From positions 310,001-374,000 of the forward strand of contig NZ_CP102629.1 in NCBI RefSeq assembly GCF_024721585.1: 64,000 nt of DNA, given 5' to 3'. The position numbers and the translations under genes were made by a program. The notes under the pieces are model-generated. The model was not told where the DNA came from. It saw only the letters and a program-made list of their open reading frames with translations, and searched no databases. Position 1 is the first letter of the stretch. Each line of letters starts with the position of its first letter. This document shows, piece by piece, positions 55,890-62,670 of the stretch. The DNA comes from Sphingomicrobium aestuariivivum (GTDB lineage: Bacteria > Pseudomonadota > Alphaproteobacteria > Sphingomonadales > Sphingomonadaceae).

Positions 55890-56960
55890 CTAGCCGTCGG
55901 CCGAAGCACTGAGGTCGAGCTTCTTCATGGCATGGCGAAGCTGGTCGTAGCTCAGCCCGAGCGCCTTGGCGGTGGCGCGCTGGTTGTAGCGATGCTTTTC
56001 CAGCGCATGGCCGATCAGCGCCTTTTCATATTCGGTCACGCTGGCCTTGAAATCGTCGGTGTCGAGGTCGGCGGCCACCCCATCCGGCGACGGCGACGAC
56101 GCAGTGGCAGCGGCGGGCGCCTCCTCTTCCTCGTCGGGCTGGCTCCGGCTCGCAGGCCCCGCCCCGCCCATCAGCGCCCAGGGCGACTTGAACGGATCGA
56201 AATTGATCGTCTCGACCGCGCGTTCGGGATCCTCGGCGCGATAGACCGCGCGCTCGACGACATTGCGCAGCTCGCGTACATTGCCGGGCCAACCATATTT
56301 CTCGAGCCGTTCCAGCGCCTTGTCTGCAAAGCCGGGCCAGTTCGGCCAGTCGAGCTCGACCGCCATGCGCCGCCCGAAATGTTCGGCAAGCAGCGCGATA
56401 TCGCCCTCGCGAGCGCGCAGCGGCGGCAGCGTCACCACCTCGAAGGACAGGCGGTCGAGAAGGTCGGCACGGAAGCGTCCCTTGTCGACGAGGCTGGGAA
56501 GATGTTCGTTGGTCGCCGCGACGATGCGCACGTCGACGCGGATCGGCTTGGAGGCGCCGATACGTGTCACCTCGCCATATTCGACCGTGCGCAGGAGCCG
56601 CTCCTGCGCCGCCGCCGACAGGGTCGCCAGTTCGTCGAGGAACAGTGTGCCGCCATCGGCCTCCTCGAAGCGCCCCTGCCGCGTTTTCGTTGCGCCTGTG
56701 AAACTACCGGCCTCATGGCCGAACAGCTCGGCCTCGATGAGTGTTTCGGGAAGCGCCGCGCAGTTCATCGTGACGAGCGGCCCCGACCAGCGGGTCGACA
56801 GGCGGTGGAGACGCTCGGCGATCAGTTCCTTGCCCGTGCCGCGCTCGCCGATGACGAGCACGGGACGGTCAAGCGGCGCGGCGCGGCTTGCCCGCTCCAC
56901 GGCATCGAGAAAGGCCAATGACTGGCCGACAAACTGGTTCGCCCGCTCCATGCCGAACAT
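55890..56960 (-). CDS. pspF: Psp operon transcriptional activator PspF
   Basis: A sigma-54 enhancer-binding AAA+ activator without a receiver domain, 356 residues, like E. coli PspF. Walker A is GERGTGKE near 41-48, and the sigma-54 loop reads GSFTGA where the norm is GAFTGA. GGTLFLDELA (Walker B) and RFRADLLDRL are intact. A Pro/Ala/Glu-rich linker of about 35 residues precedes the C-terminal Fis-type helix-turn-helix (NQRATAKALGLSYDQLRHAM). The starts at 56960 and 56951 are both plausible. It is divergent from pspA, and a possible binding repeat overlaps the start region. Confidence 0.93.
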   Translation of the reverse strand: MFGMERANQFVGQSLAFLDAVERASRAAPLDRPVLVIGERGTGKELIAERLHRLSTRWSGPLVTMNCAALPETLIEAELFGHEAGSFTGATKTRQGRFEEADGGTLFLDELATLSAAAQERLLRTVEYGEVTRIGASKPIRVDVRIVAATNEHLPSLVDKGRFRADLLDRLSFEVVTLPPLRAREGDIALLAEHFGRRMAVELDWPNWPGFADKALERLEKYGWPGNVRELRNVVERAVYRAEDPERAVETINFDPFKSPWALMGGAGPASRSQPDEEEEAPAAATASSPSPDGVAADLDTDDFKASVTEYEKALIGHALEKHRYNQRATAKALGLSYDQLRHAMKKLDLSASADG

Positions 56961-56961
56961 G

Positions 56962-56979
56962 TGGTGGAAAATCCCACCA
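56962..56979. promoter_or_regulatory. Inverted repeat, candidate PspF upstream activator site
   Basis: TGGTGG-AAAATC-CCACCA is a perfect 6-bp inverted repeat directly upstream of the pspF start at 56960. It is about 76 bp upstream of the sigma-54 -24 element of pspA, so about 100 bp before the predicted start point. That distance is right for a bacterial enhancer site and would also allow pspF autocontrol. It is a candidate only. Confidence 0.5.
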
Positions 56980-57052
56980 TCTGGCAAGATGTTTCATGCT
57001 GCGATGCGGCGGAAAATTACGTTTTTTGCCGATTTGCAATCGGTGTGACTTT

Positions 57053-57070
57053 TTGGCACGTTTCTCGCAT
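57053..57070 (+). promoter_or_regulatory. Sigma-54 promoter of the psp operon
   Basis: TTGGCACGTTTCTCGCAT fits the -24/-12 consensus: GG at 57055-57056, 10 bp, then GC at 57067-57068. A perfect inverted repeat CCGATT-TGC-AATCGG lies just upstream at 57029-57043. The pspA start codon follows at 57105. Together with pspF this gives a complete sigma-54 circuit. Confidence 0.82.
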
Positions 57071-57104
57071 AGTTTGGTGCAACCAAGCGTTACAGGAGTG
57101 CCTT

Positions 57105-57773
57105 ATGGCCATCTTCTCCCGGGTTCGGGACATTTTTGCAGCCAATATGACGGAGCTGCTCGACCGTGCGGAGGATCCCGCGCGGATGATCCGCATGATC
57201 ATCCTCGAAATGGAAGAAACACTCGTCGAGGTTCGCGCCTCGGCCGCCCGTTCGATCGCCGACGGCAAGGAAATGCGCCGCGCGCTCGAACGGCTCGAAC
57301 AGATGCAGGACAGCTGGACCGAGAAGGCCGAGCTGGCCCTGTCGAAGGATCGCGAGGATCTTGCCAAGCAGGCGCTGATCGAGCGCCAGAAGGCGGCCGA
57401 CATGGCCCACGGGCTGCGCAGCGAGATCGAGGCGATCGACGAGACGCTCAAGGCCTATGAGGCCGATATCGCCAAGCTGCAGGCCAAGCTGCGCGAGGCC
57501 CGCGCCCGCCAGAATGCCATCGCCACCCGCCTCGAGAGCGCGATGAGCCGCGCCAAGGCGCGCGAGGTCCTCAACGGCAACCGTACGCAGGACGCCTTCT
57601 CGCGCTTCGAGAGCCTCGAGCGCCGCGCCGACCTTGCCGAGGGCCAGGCCGATGCGCTCGGCATGACGGGGCCCAAGAGCCTCGAAGAGGAGATTTCCGA
57701 ATTGAAAGCGGCCGACAAGGTCGATGAAGAACTCGAGGCCATGAAGGCCGCGCTCCGCGCCAAGCGCGATTAA
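57105..57773 (+). CDS. pspA: Phage shock protein A (IM30/ESCRT-III family)
   Basis: A 222-residue helical protein. It is the main effector of the Psp response, a peripheral membrane protein that binds damaged inner membrane and also inhibits PspF. The N-terminal amphipathic helix MAIFSRVRDIFAANMTELLD and the long coiled coil (about 25-185) are clear. PspA landmarks such as EDPARMIRMIILEMEETLVEVR are present. The ATG at 57105 has AGGAG 6 nt upstream; the frame is open upstream but without a ribosome site. First gene of the sigma-54 operon. Confidence 0.96.
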   Translation: MAIFSRVRDIFAANMTELLDRAEDPARMIRMIILEMEETLVEVRASAARSIADGKEMRRALERLEQMQDSWTEKAELALSKDREDLAKQALIERQKAADMAHGLRSEIEAIDETLKAYEADIAKLQAKLREARARQNAIATRLESAMSRAKAREVLNGNRTQDAFSRFESLERRADLAEGQADALGMTGPKSLEEEISELKAADKVDEELEAMKAALRAKRD

Positions 57774-57825
57774 GATAGTCGGGCCAAGCGCGACTGAGCG
57801 ACACGTTTAAAGGGGAAAAGTAGCA

Positions 57826-58152
57826 ATGTTCGAAGACGTCTTCCTGCCAATCATGATCGTTGGCATGCTGTTCATCGGCCTGCCGTGGATCATCTTTCAC
57901 TACATCACCAAGTGGAAGACGCAGGCCACCCTCACCGTGCCCGATGAAAAGCTGCTCGAGGAACTGCACGAGGCCGCGCGTCGGCTCGATGATCGCATCT
58001 GCACCATCGAGCGCATCATGAGCGCCGAGGATCCGGCGTGGCGCGACAAGTGCGTGTCCTCGGACCGCCTGCGCGACCAGAACCTCATCGGCCGCGCCGA
58101 CCAGCTGCTCGCCGAGCATGAAGCCCTGCTCGAGCGCAAGAAGGAGCGTTGA
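57826..58152 (+). CDS. pspB: Envelope stress protein PspB
   Basis: PspB is an inner-membrane adaptor that with PspC relieves PspA inhibition of PspF. The 108-residue product has one TM (about 6-26, FLPIMIVGMLFIGLPWIIFHY) and a cytoplasmic helix with RLDDRICTIERIMSAEDPAWR, matching the RIxTLExIL...PxWR motif of E. coli PspB. It is longer than the E. coli protein (74), with an extra C-terminal helix (about 82-108). Weak AAAGGGGAAAAG ribosome site. Confidence 0.9.
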   Translation: MFEDVFLPIMIVGMLFIGLPWIIFHYITKWKTQATLTVPDEKLLEELHEAARRLDDRICTIERIMSAEDPAWRDKCVSSDRLRDQNLIGRADQLLAEHEALLERKKER

Positions 58153-58154
58153 AC

Positions 58155-58541
58155 ATGACCGGACCTGCCCGCCACACCAAGTTCTACAAGGACAAGAAGC
58201 ATGGCAAGGTCATGGGCGTATGCGCCGGCCTCGCCGACTATACCGGCGTCGACGTCACGCTGATGCGCATCATGATGCTCTTCGCCATCCTGATGAGCTC
58301 GGGTTCGGCCTTCATGCTCTATTTCCTCGCCGGCATCATCGCCGAGGACAAGCCCGCCGAGCTGGCCTATGAAAATGAGGCCGACCGCCAGTTCTGGCGG
58401 CAGGTCCGCGCCAGCCCGACCAAGTCGGCCAAGGCGATCCACGCCGAGTTCCGCTCGATCGACCGGCGCCTGGCCGACATCGAGAGCTATGTGACGAGCG
58501 AGAACCGCGTCCTCGCCCGGCAGATCGACGAACTGAAGTAA
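58155..58541 (+). CDS. pspC: Envelope stress protein PspC
   Basis: A 128-residue PspC-domain protein. The PspC core is KKHGKVMGVCAGLADYTGVDVTLMRIM, followed by a TM pair or hairpin (about 36-58, LFAILMSSGSAFMLYFLAGIIA). The cytoplasmic C-terminus contains RRLADIESYVTSENRVLARQI, a copy of the LExxVT module shared by the following genes. AAGGAG sits 8 nt before the ATG at 58155. The pspB stop overlaps an in-frame TTG, a less likely start. Confidence 0.92.
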   Translation: MTGPARHTKFYKDKKHGKVMGVCAGLADYTGVDVTLMRIMMLFAILMSSGSAFMLYFLAGIIAEDKPAELAYENEADRQFWRQVRASPTKSAKAIHAEFRSIDRRLADIESYVTSENRVLARQIDELK

Positions 58542-58567
58542 GAGACGGAAAAAGAGGGGAAAATGAG

Positions 58568-58867
58568 ATGAGTGGCGATGAGGTAATTGCCCTGTTCATC
58601 GTGGTCGGCCTACCGATGGCGCTCGGTTTCTACATCATGCACCGCCTGTTCGGCCTGAAGCAGCGCAAGATGGAGATCGAGGCCGAGCAGACCGCCGAGA
58701 AGGCGGCGCAATATGCAGTCTCCAACCATGAGCTCGAACAGCGCGTGCGCGTGCTCGAGCAGATCGTGACCGACGGCGGTGCGCATACGGCAGCACAGAT
58801 CGAGGCATTGCGCGACCTGCAAGACCGTGATCCCCTGCCCCTCCCCAAGGAGAAGGCCCGTGGATAG
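58568..58867 (+). CDS. PspB-like small membrane protein 1 of the psp operon
   Basis: A 99-residue protein with an N-terminal TM (about 6-28, VIALFIVVGLPMALGFYIMHRLF), a charged helix, and the module ELEQRVRVLEQIVTDGG followed by AAQIEALRDL. The order TM then coiled coil resembles PspB, whose core is TIERIM. It is the first of five extra genes after pspC, 26 bp downstream of pspC. Function unknown; a sensor or adaptor in the Psp response is the natural hypothesis. Confidence 0.8.
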   Translation: MSGDEVIALFIVVGLPMALGFYIMHRLFGLKQRKMEIEAEQTAEKAAQYAVSNHELEQRVRVLEQIVTDGGAHTAAQIEALRDLQDRDPLPLPKEKARG

Positions 58868-59189
58868 CGCCGAAATCCTCGCCTTCGCCCCTTACATCAC
58901 GGTTATCATCGTTGCCTCGGTGCTCGGCTGGGTGATCAACACCCACAACCGCATCCGCAACGGCTATCCGCTCGAAAGCAGCTGGGGCGTGGCCATGCAC
59001 CCCAAGAAGGACCGCGAGGCCGAAGAGCGCATCAAGCTGTTGACCAGCGAGAATGCCGAATTGCGCGCCCAGATGTCTGCGATGAAGGAACGCGTCGAGA
59101 CGGTCGAGCGCATCGTTACCGACCAGAGCTACGGCCTTGTCCAGGAGATCGAGAAACTATCGATCGAGAAGAAGGGAGCCAGCAACTGA
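58860..59189 (+). CDS. PspB-like small membrane protein 2 of the psp operon
   Basis: A 109-residue protein starting with GTG at 58860, overlapping the previous stop by 8 bp, with AAGGAG a few bases upstream. It has a TM at about 8-26 (FAPYITVIIVASVLGWVI), then NGYPLESSWG, and a coiled coil with ERVETVERIVTDQS and LVQEIEKL. An earlier in-frame ATG at 58779 lies deep in the upstream gene and is rejected. Same family module as genes 1 and 3-5. Confidence 0.78.
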   Translation: MDSAEILAFAPYITVIIVASVLGWVINTHNRIRNGYPLESSWGVAMHPKKDREAEERIKLLTSENAELRAQMSAMKERVETVERIVTDQSYGLVQEIEKLSIEKKGASN

Positions 59190-59494
59190 TGTGGGGTCCC
59201 TTCGAAATGGTCGCCGCCATCGTCGTGGTCACCACCATCGGTGGCCTCATGACCGACTGGCTCAAGGCCAAGCACGGCTATCCGATCACCGATGACGAGG
59301 GCAATGTCATCCGTCAGGAGAAGGGCACCCGCGGCGAAGCCCACGAGGCCCGTATCGAGGCGCTCGAGAAACGCCTCGCTGTCCTCGAACGCATTGCGAC
59401 CGACCGCGGCATCCAGACCGCCGACCAGATCGAGGCCCTGCGCCAGCTCGACCGGCTCGACCATGAACAGCGCATCCGGGAGACCAGCAACTAA
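59189..59494 (+). CDS. PspB-like small membrane protein 3 of the psp operon
   Basis: A 101-residue protein. TM at about 6-22 (EMVAAIVVVTTIGGLMT), motif KAKHGYPITDDEGN, then a helix with EALEKRLAVLERIATDRG and ADQIEALRQL. The ATG overlaps the previous stop in TGATG, so translation is coupled. Closest to gene 1 in the C-terminal module (RVLEQIVTD versus AVLERIATD). Confidence 0.8.
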   Translation: MWGPFEMVAAIVVVTTIGGLMTDWLKAKHGYPITDDEGNVIRQEKGTRGEAHEARIEALEKRLAVLERIATDRGIQTADQIEALRQLDRLDHEQRIRETSN

Positions 59495-59835
59495 TGCAGA
59501 GCCTCGTCATCATCGGCGCCCTCATCATCGGAATCCTCGGGGTGATCGGCTGGATCATCACCGAGACGATGAAGGTCAAGCACGGCTATCCGGTCGAGGA
59601 CAGCATGGGCCGCAAGGTCTCGCCCGGCAATCCGCAGAAAATGCTCGAACTCAAGGACGAGAATGCCGCGCTGCGCGACCAGCTCGACAAGGTCTACGAC
59701 CGCCTCGAGACGCTCGAGCGCATCGTCACCGACAAGCCCTCGCGCCTTGCTGCGGAAATCGATAATCTCAAGACCCTGCCGCCGCGGCCCGAAAAGTCCG
59801 AGCCGCTCCCCGGCAACGAGAAGGAGGAAGGCTGA
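59494..59835 (+). CDS. PspB-like small membrane protein 4 of the psp operon
   Basis: A 113-residue protein. TM at about 4-24 (LVIIGALIIGILGVIGWIITE), motif KVKHGYPVEDSMGRKV, a helix with YDRLETLERIVTDKP and LAAEIDNL, and a Pro/Glu-rich tail (LPPRPEKSEPLPGNEKEEG). The ATG overlaps the previous stop (TAATG). The HGYP linker links it to genes 2 and 3. Confidence 0.8.
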   Translation: MQSLVIIGALIIGILGVIGWIITETMKVKHGYPVEDSMGRKVSPGNPQKMLELKDENAALRDQLDKVYDRLETLERIVTDKPSRLAAEIDNLKTLPPRPEKSEPLPGNEKEEG

Positions 59836-60068
59836 TGGATCCGTTCTCGATGGTCGTGGCGATCGTCGCCATCGTCATGGGCGCCAAGGTGCTCGACAGC
59901 TTCGCCCGCGCGCGCGGCAAGGCGGCGGGCAGCCAGATGGAAGGCCCTGAAGTCAAGGCGCTGCGCGAGGAGGTATCGGCGTTGAAGGACCGACTGCAGG
60001 TCCTCGAACGCATCGCCGTCGAAAAGAATGACAGCCTGACCCAGCAGATCGAGAGTTTGCGCGACTGA
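59835..60068 (+). CDS. PspB-like small membrane protein 5 of the psp operon
   Basis: A 77-residue protein, the shortest of the set. TM at about 4-18 (FSMVVAIVAIVMGAK), then a helix with ALKDRLQVLERIAVEKN and LTQQIESLRD. The HGYP linker is missing. The start codon overlaps the previous stop in TGATG. It is the last gene of the psp run; no terminator is visible before sufE. Confidence 0.8.
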   Translation: MDPFSMVVAIVAIVMGAKVLDSFARARGKAAGSQMEGPEVKALREEVSALKDRLQVLERIAVEKNDSLTQQIESLRD

Positions 60069-60092
60069 GCCGGCCCCGCTAACAGGCAGCGC

Positions 60093-60503
60093 ATGAGCCT
60101 GCCTCCCCTCTCCGACATCGCCGAGGAATATGAGTTTCTCGAAAGCGAGGACCGCTACCGCCTGCTGATCGATCTCGGGCGCAAGCTCGAGCCCATGCCC
60201 GAGGCGCTGAAGACAGACGCCACGAAGGTGCGCGGCTGCTCGGCCAGCGTCTGGGTCTATCCCCGCCAGGACGGCGACAAGCTCCACTTCCTCGCCGACA
60301 GCAATGCAGCCATCACCAAGGGCGTCGTCGCGCTGGTGCTCGCCGCGGTCCAGGACAAGAAGGCCGAGGAGGTCGCCGAGACCGACATCGCCGCTGCCCT
60401 CGAACCCTTCGAACTCAGCCGCGAATTGTCATCGAACCGAACGCAGGGCGTGCCCAACATGATCGCGCTGGTGCGCGAGACCGCCGAGCGGCTCGCCGCC
60501 TGA
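60093..60503 (+). CDS. sufE: Cysteine desulfuration protein SufE
   Basis: SufE accepts persulfide sulfur from SufS for iron-sulfur cluster assembly. The 136-residue product has the acceptor cysteine in KVRGCSASVWV and the family segments YRLLIDLGRKLEPMP and SSNRTQGVPNMI. The ATG at 60093 lies 24 bp after the last psp-run gene. The stop overlaps the next start (TGATGG). Confidence 0.93.
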   Translation: MSLPPLSDIAEEYEFLESEDRYRLLIDLGRKLEPMPEALKTDATKVRGCSASVWVYPRQDGDKLHFLADSNAAITKGVVALVLAAVQDKKAEEVAETDIAAALEPFELSRELSSNRTQGVPNMIALVRETAERLAA

Positions 60504-60967
60504 TGGACGACAGCGAAAAGCGGCGGCTGGCGCAGGAGCGCGCCGATCTTCTCGAGAATTTCGACATCGCGCAGTTCCTCAAGCTGATCGGGTCGGTCGG
60601 TCATGGCAAGGCGCTGGGCTACGACTATGTCGCGCATGGCGACAATTGGGTCGAACTGGGCCTCACGCCCAAGCCCGAACTGGTCGGCGTCCCCGAGGAC
60701 GGCATTCTCGCCTCTGGCGCCATCGTGGGGCTGCTCGACACCTGCGGTGGGGCCTCGGTGTGGCAGAAGCTCGGGCGGTTCGAGCCGATCGTCACCATCG
60801 ACCTGCGCCTCGACTATCTCCGCCCCGCGACCATCGAGGACCGGATCATCGCGCGCTGCGAGACCTACAAGCTGACGAAATCGGTGGCCTTCGTACGTGG
60901 CATCGCGCGCCTCGAGGACGGACGCGAGCTTGCCCATGTCGCGGGCACCTTCATGGTGAAAGTCTAG
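60503..60967 (+). CDS. PaaI-type hotdog-fold thioesterase
   Basis: A 154-residue hotdog protein, probably an acyl-CoA thioesterase. GYDYVAHGDNWVELGL and ILASGAIVGLLDTCGGASVW are the hotdog helix region. TIDLRLDYLRPA is the PaaI signature, and AHVAGTFMVK ends the fold. Acyl specificity is unknown. It overlaps the sufE stop and is convergent with the J-domain gene, 3 bp apart. Confidence 0.88.
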   Translation: MDDSEKRRLAQERADLLENFDIAQFLKLIGSVGHGKALGYDYVAHGDNWVELGLTPKPELVGVPEDGILASGAIVGLLDTCGGASVWQKLGRFEPIVTIDLRLDYLRPATIEDRIIARCETYKLTKSVAFVRGIARLEDGRELAHVAGTFMVKV

Positions 60968-60970
60968 GGC

Positions 60971-61507
60971 CTAGCCGAGATCGCGGCGGCGCTGCTCGGC
61001 GACCTTGAGCACGTCATAGGCCGCCCGCACTTTCTGGAATTCGGCGGCGGCTTCCTCGTCCCCCGGGTTCACGTCAGGGTGCAGTTCCTTGGCGCGGGCG
61101 CGATAGGCCTTGCGCACCTCCTCGAACTCGGCATGCGCATCGAGCCCGAACAGGTCCAATGCGCGCATCTCGTCGCGGCTACGGCTACCGTCACCCGAAC
61201 CGGCCCATTCGTAATGTGCCGACTGGCGGAAGCCCGAGGCGTCGCGGCTCTCGTCGGCGGCGCGCTTGGCGGCTTCTTCCTTCGACAGGCCGGCGAAATA
61301 GTTCCAGTTCTTGTTATATTCGGCAGCGTGCTTTTCGCAGAAATACCAGCGTTCGGGGCTGTTGGGCGCCTTGGGCGCGGGACGATCACCGACCTCGGTG
61401 CAATGGACGCGATCGCACAGGCGCACCTTGGCCGCCTCGCGGCTCTTGTCGCCATAGCTGCGCCAGCGGGGAAAGCCCCAGTCGTCGGATCTTTTCGCTC
61501 TCGCCAT
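60971..61507 (-). CDS. J-domain protein (DnaJ-like co-chaperone)
   Basis: A 178-residue protein with a C-terminal J domain (about 115-178) containing the HPD motif in ELHPDVNPGDEEA, so it can stimulate a DnaK ATPase. The N-terminal half has Cys/His positions (LCDRVHCTEVG and YFCEKHAAEYNKNW) that could bind zinc, and a central linker. This type is common in Sphingomonadales and Caulobacterales. A hairpin lies between its start and rnpB. Confidence 0.88.
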   Translation of the reverse strand: MARAKRSDDWGFPRWRSYGDKSREAAKVRLCDRVHCTEVGDRPAPKAPNSPERWYFCEKHAAEYNKNWNYFAGLSKEEAAKRAADESRDASGFRQSAHYEWAGSGDGSRSRDEMRALDLFGLDAHAEFEEVRKAYRARAKELHPDVNPGDEEAAAEFQKVRAAYDVLKVAEQRRRDLG

Positions 61508-61519
61508 TGCGCCTAGTTA

Positions 61520-61545
61520 GGGTGGCGGGGGCAAAAGCGCCACCC
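61520..61545. terminator. Hairpin between rnpB and the J-domain gene
   Basis: GGGTGGCG and CGCCACCC form an 8-bp stem with a 10-nt loop. No T-run follows. It may mark the 3' end of the rnpB transcript, or sit in the leader of the J-domain gene. Confidence 0.35.
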
Positions 61546-61567
61546 CGCCTTTCGGGAAGAGATATGC

Positions 61568-61939
61568 CAGGGGGCCTGTAAGCCGGGTTCTGTCCATCCC
61601 AGCGAAGGCTGGGACTGTGCGACCATTCATCTCGGCGCGCCGTCGCCGACGCGCTCCAGCAGCCAACCCGGGCATCGGGTCGGAACCGACCCATGTGACG
61701 CCCCTATTCGGCCTTGCTCCCGGTGGGGTTTACCGTGCCGATGATGTTGCCACCATCGCGGTGCGCTCTTGCCGCACCCGTTCGCCCTGGCCGCCCCGAA
61801 GAGCGGTGGTATGCTTTCTGTGGCACTGTCCCTGAACGCCTCGAAAAGAGACGCCCGCCGGGCGTTACCCGGCACCGTTGTTCCGTGGAGCCCGGACTTT
61901 CCTCGACATGCAAGCATGACGCGGCCGCCCGGCCCCCTG
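61568..61939 (-). ncRNA. rnpB: RNase P RNA
   Basis: About 372 nt of RNase P catalytic RNA, which trims tRNA 5' ends. The ends pair (CAGGGGGCC with GGCCCCCTG, P1). The 5' conserved region reads GAGGAAAGTCCGGGCTCC, and the 3' region ACAGAACCCGGCTTAC is the CR-V partner. Between them lie GCCGGGTAACGCCCGGC, the CACAGAAA segment, AAACCCCACC and the GCAAGGCCGAATAGG element, as in alphaproteobacterial type A RNA. Exact ends may differ by a few bases. It starts about 17 nt after the amidase stop. Confidence 0.95.
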
Positions 61940-61955
61940 ACACGAGCGATATGGT

Positions 61956-62636
61956 CTATTGCGGGCGCGGCAGCAAGAGGGCGAGCAGCTTGGCGCGGCA
62001 TTCGCCGTCGATGATGCCGTCGATCACCTCGGGGCGGAAGCGCCGCTGGAAGGCGATGACCGCCGCCGTAGGATCGGTCACGTCATAGCCGAAGCGCTCC
62101 AATGCGAGCATGAAGCCGCTGTCGGTCCAGAAGGGATCCATCAGATCCTTGGTCGGGCTCGGCAGCGCGAGGCGCCGCTTGGCCAGCGCAGGCCAGGGAA
62201 ATTTCTCGCCCGGATCCTGCTTGCGCGTCGGCGCGATGTCGGAATGGCCGACGACATTACCGCGGCTGATGCCATGGCGGTTCTTGATGTCGGCAAGGAG
62301 CGGGATGAGCGCCGCGATCTGTTCGTCGGGAAAATCGGGATAGCCGAATTCATGGCCCGGATTGACGATCTCGATGCCGACGCTCGCCGAATTCACGTCG
62401 GTAACGCCGCGCCAGTAGCTCTTGCCCGCGTGCCAGGCGCGCTTTTCCTCGTCGACCAGCTGGAAGATGCGGCCGTCTTCCTCGATGCAATAATGCGCCG
62501 AGACCCCGCCATCGGGACTGCACATCTTGTCGAGCGCGGCCTCGCCGGTCGGCATGCCGGTATAGTGCAACACGATCATCGAGACCGGCAACAGGCGGTC
62601 CCCGCAATTGGGTGACGGACGGCGGATCAGCTCCAT
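61956..62636 (-). CDS. N-acetylmuramoyl-L-alanine amidase (AmpD-like) with peptidoglycan-binding domain
   Basis: A 226-residue zinc amidase, Amidase_2 family. Zinc ligands are likely His in VLHYTG and His in VGHSDIAPTRKQDPG (AmpD-type DPG motif). The C-terminal part (about 165-226, FGYDVTDPTAAVIAFQRRFRP) is a PG_binding_1 domain. No signal peptide is obvious, so a cytoplasmic AmpD-like role in muropeptide recycling is possible; that would fit amgK/murU. The ATG at 62636 is chosen, and rnpB lies just downstream. Confidence 0.88.
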   Translation of the reverse strand: MELIRRPSPNCGDRLLPVSMIVLHYTGMPTGEAALDKMCSPDGGVSAHYCIEEDGRIFQLVDEEKRAWHAGKSYWRGVTDVNSASVGIEIVNPGHEFGYPDFPDEQIAALIPLLADIKNRHGISRGNVVGHSDIAPTRKQDPGEKFPWPALAKRRLALPSPTKDLMDPFWTDSGFMLALERFGYDVTDPTAAVIAFQRRFRPEVIDGIIDGECRAKLLALLLPRPQ

Positions 62637-62670
62637 GACGGCGACTTAGGCGGCATCAGGGCCGGTTACG

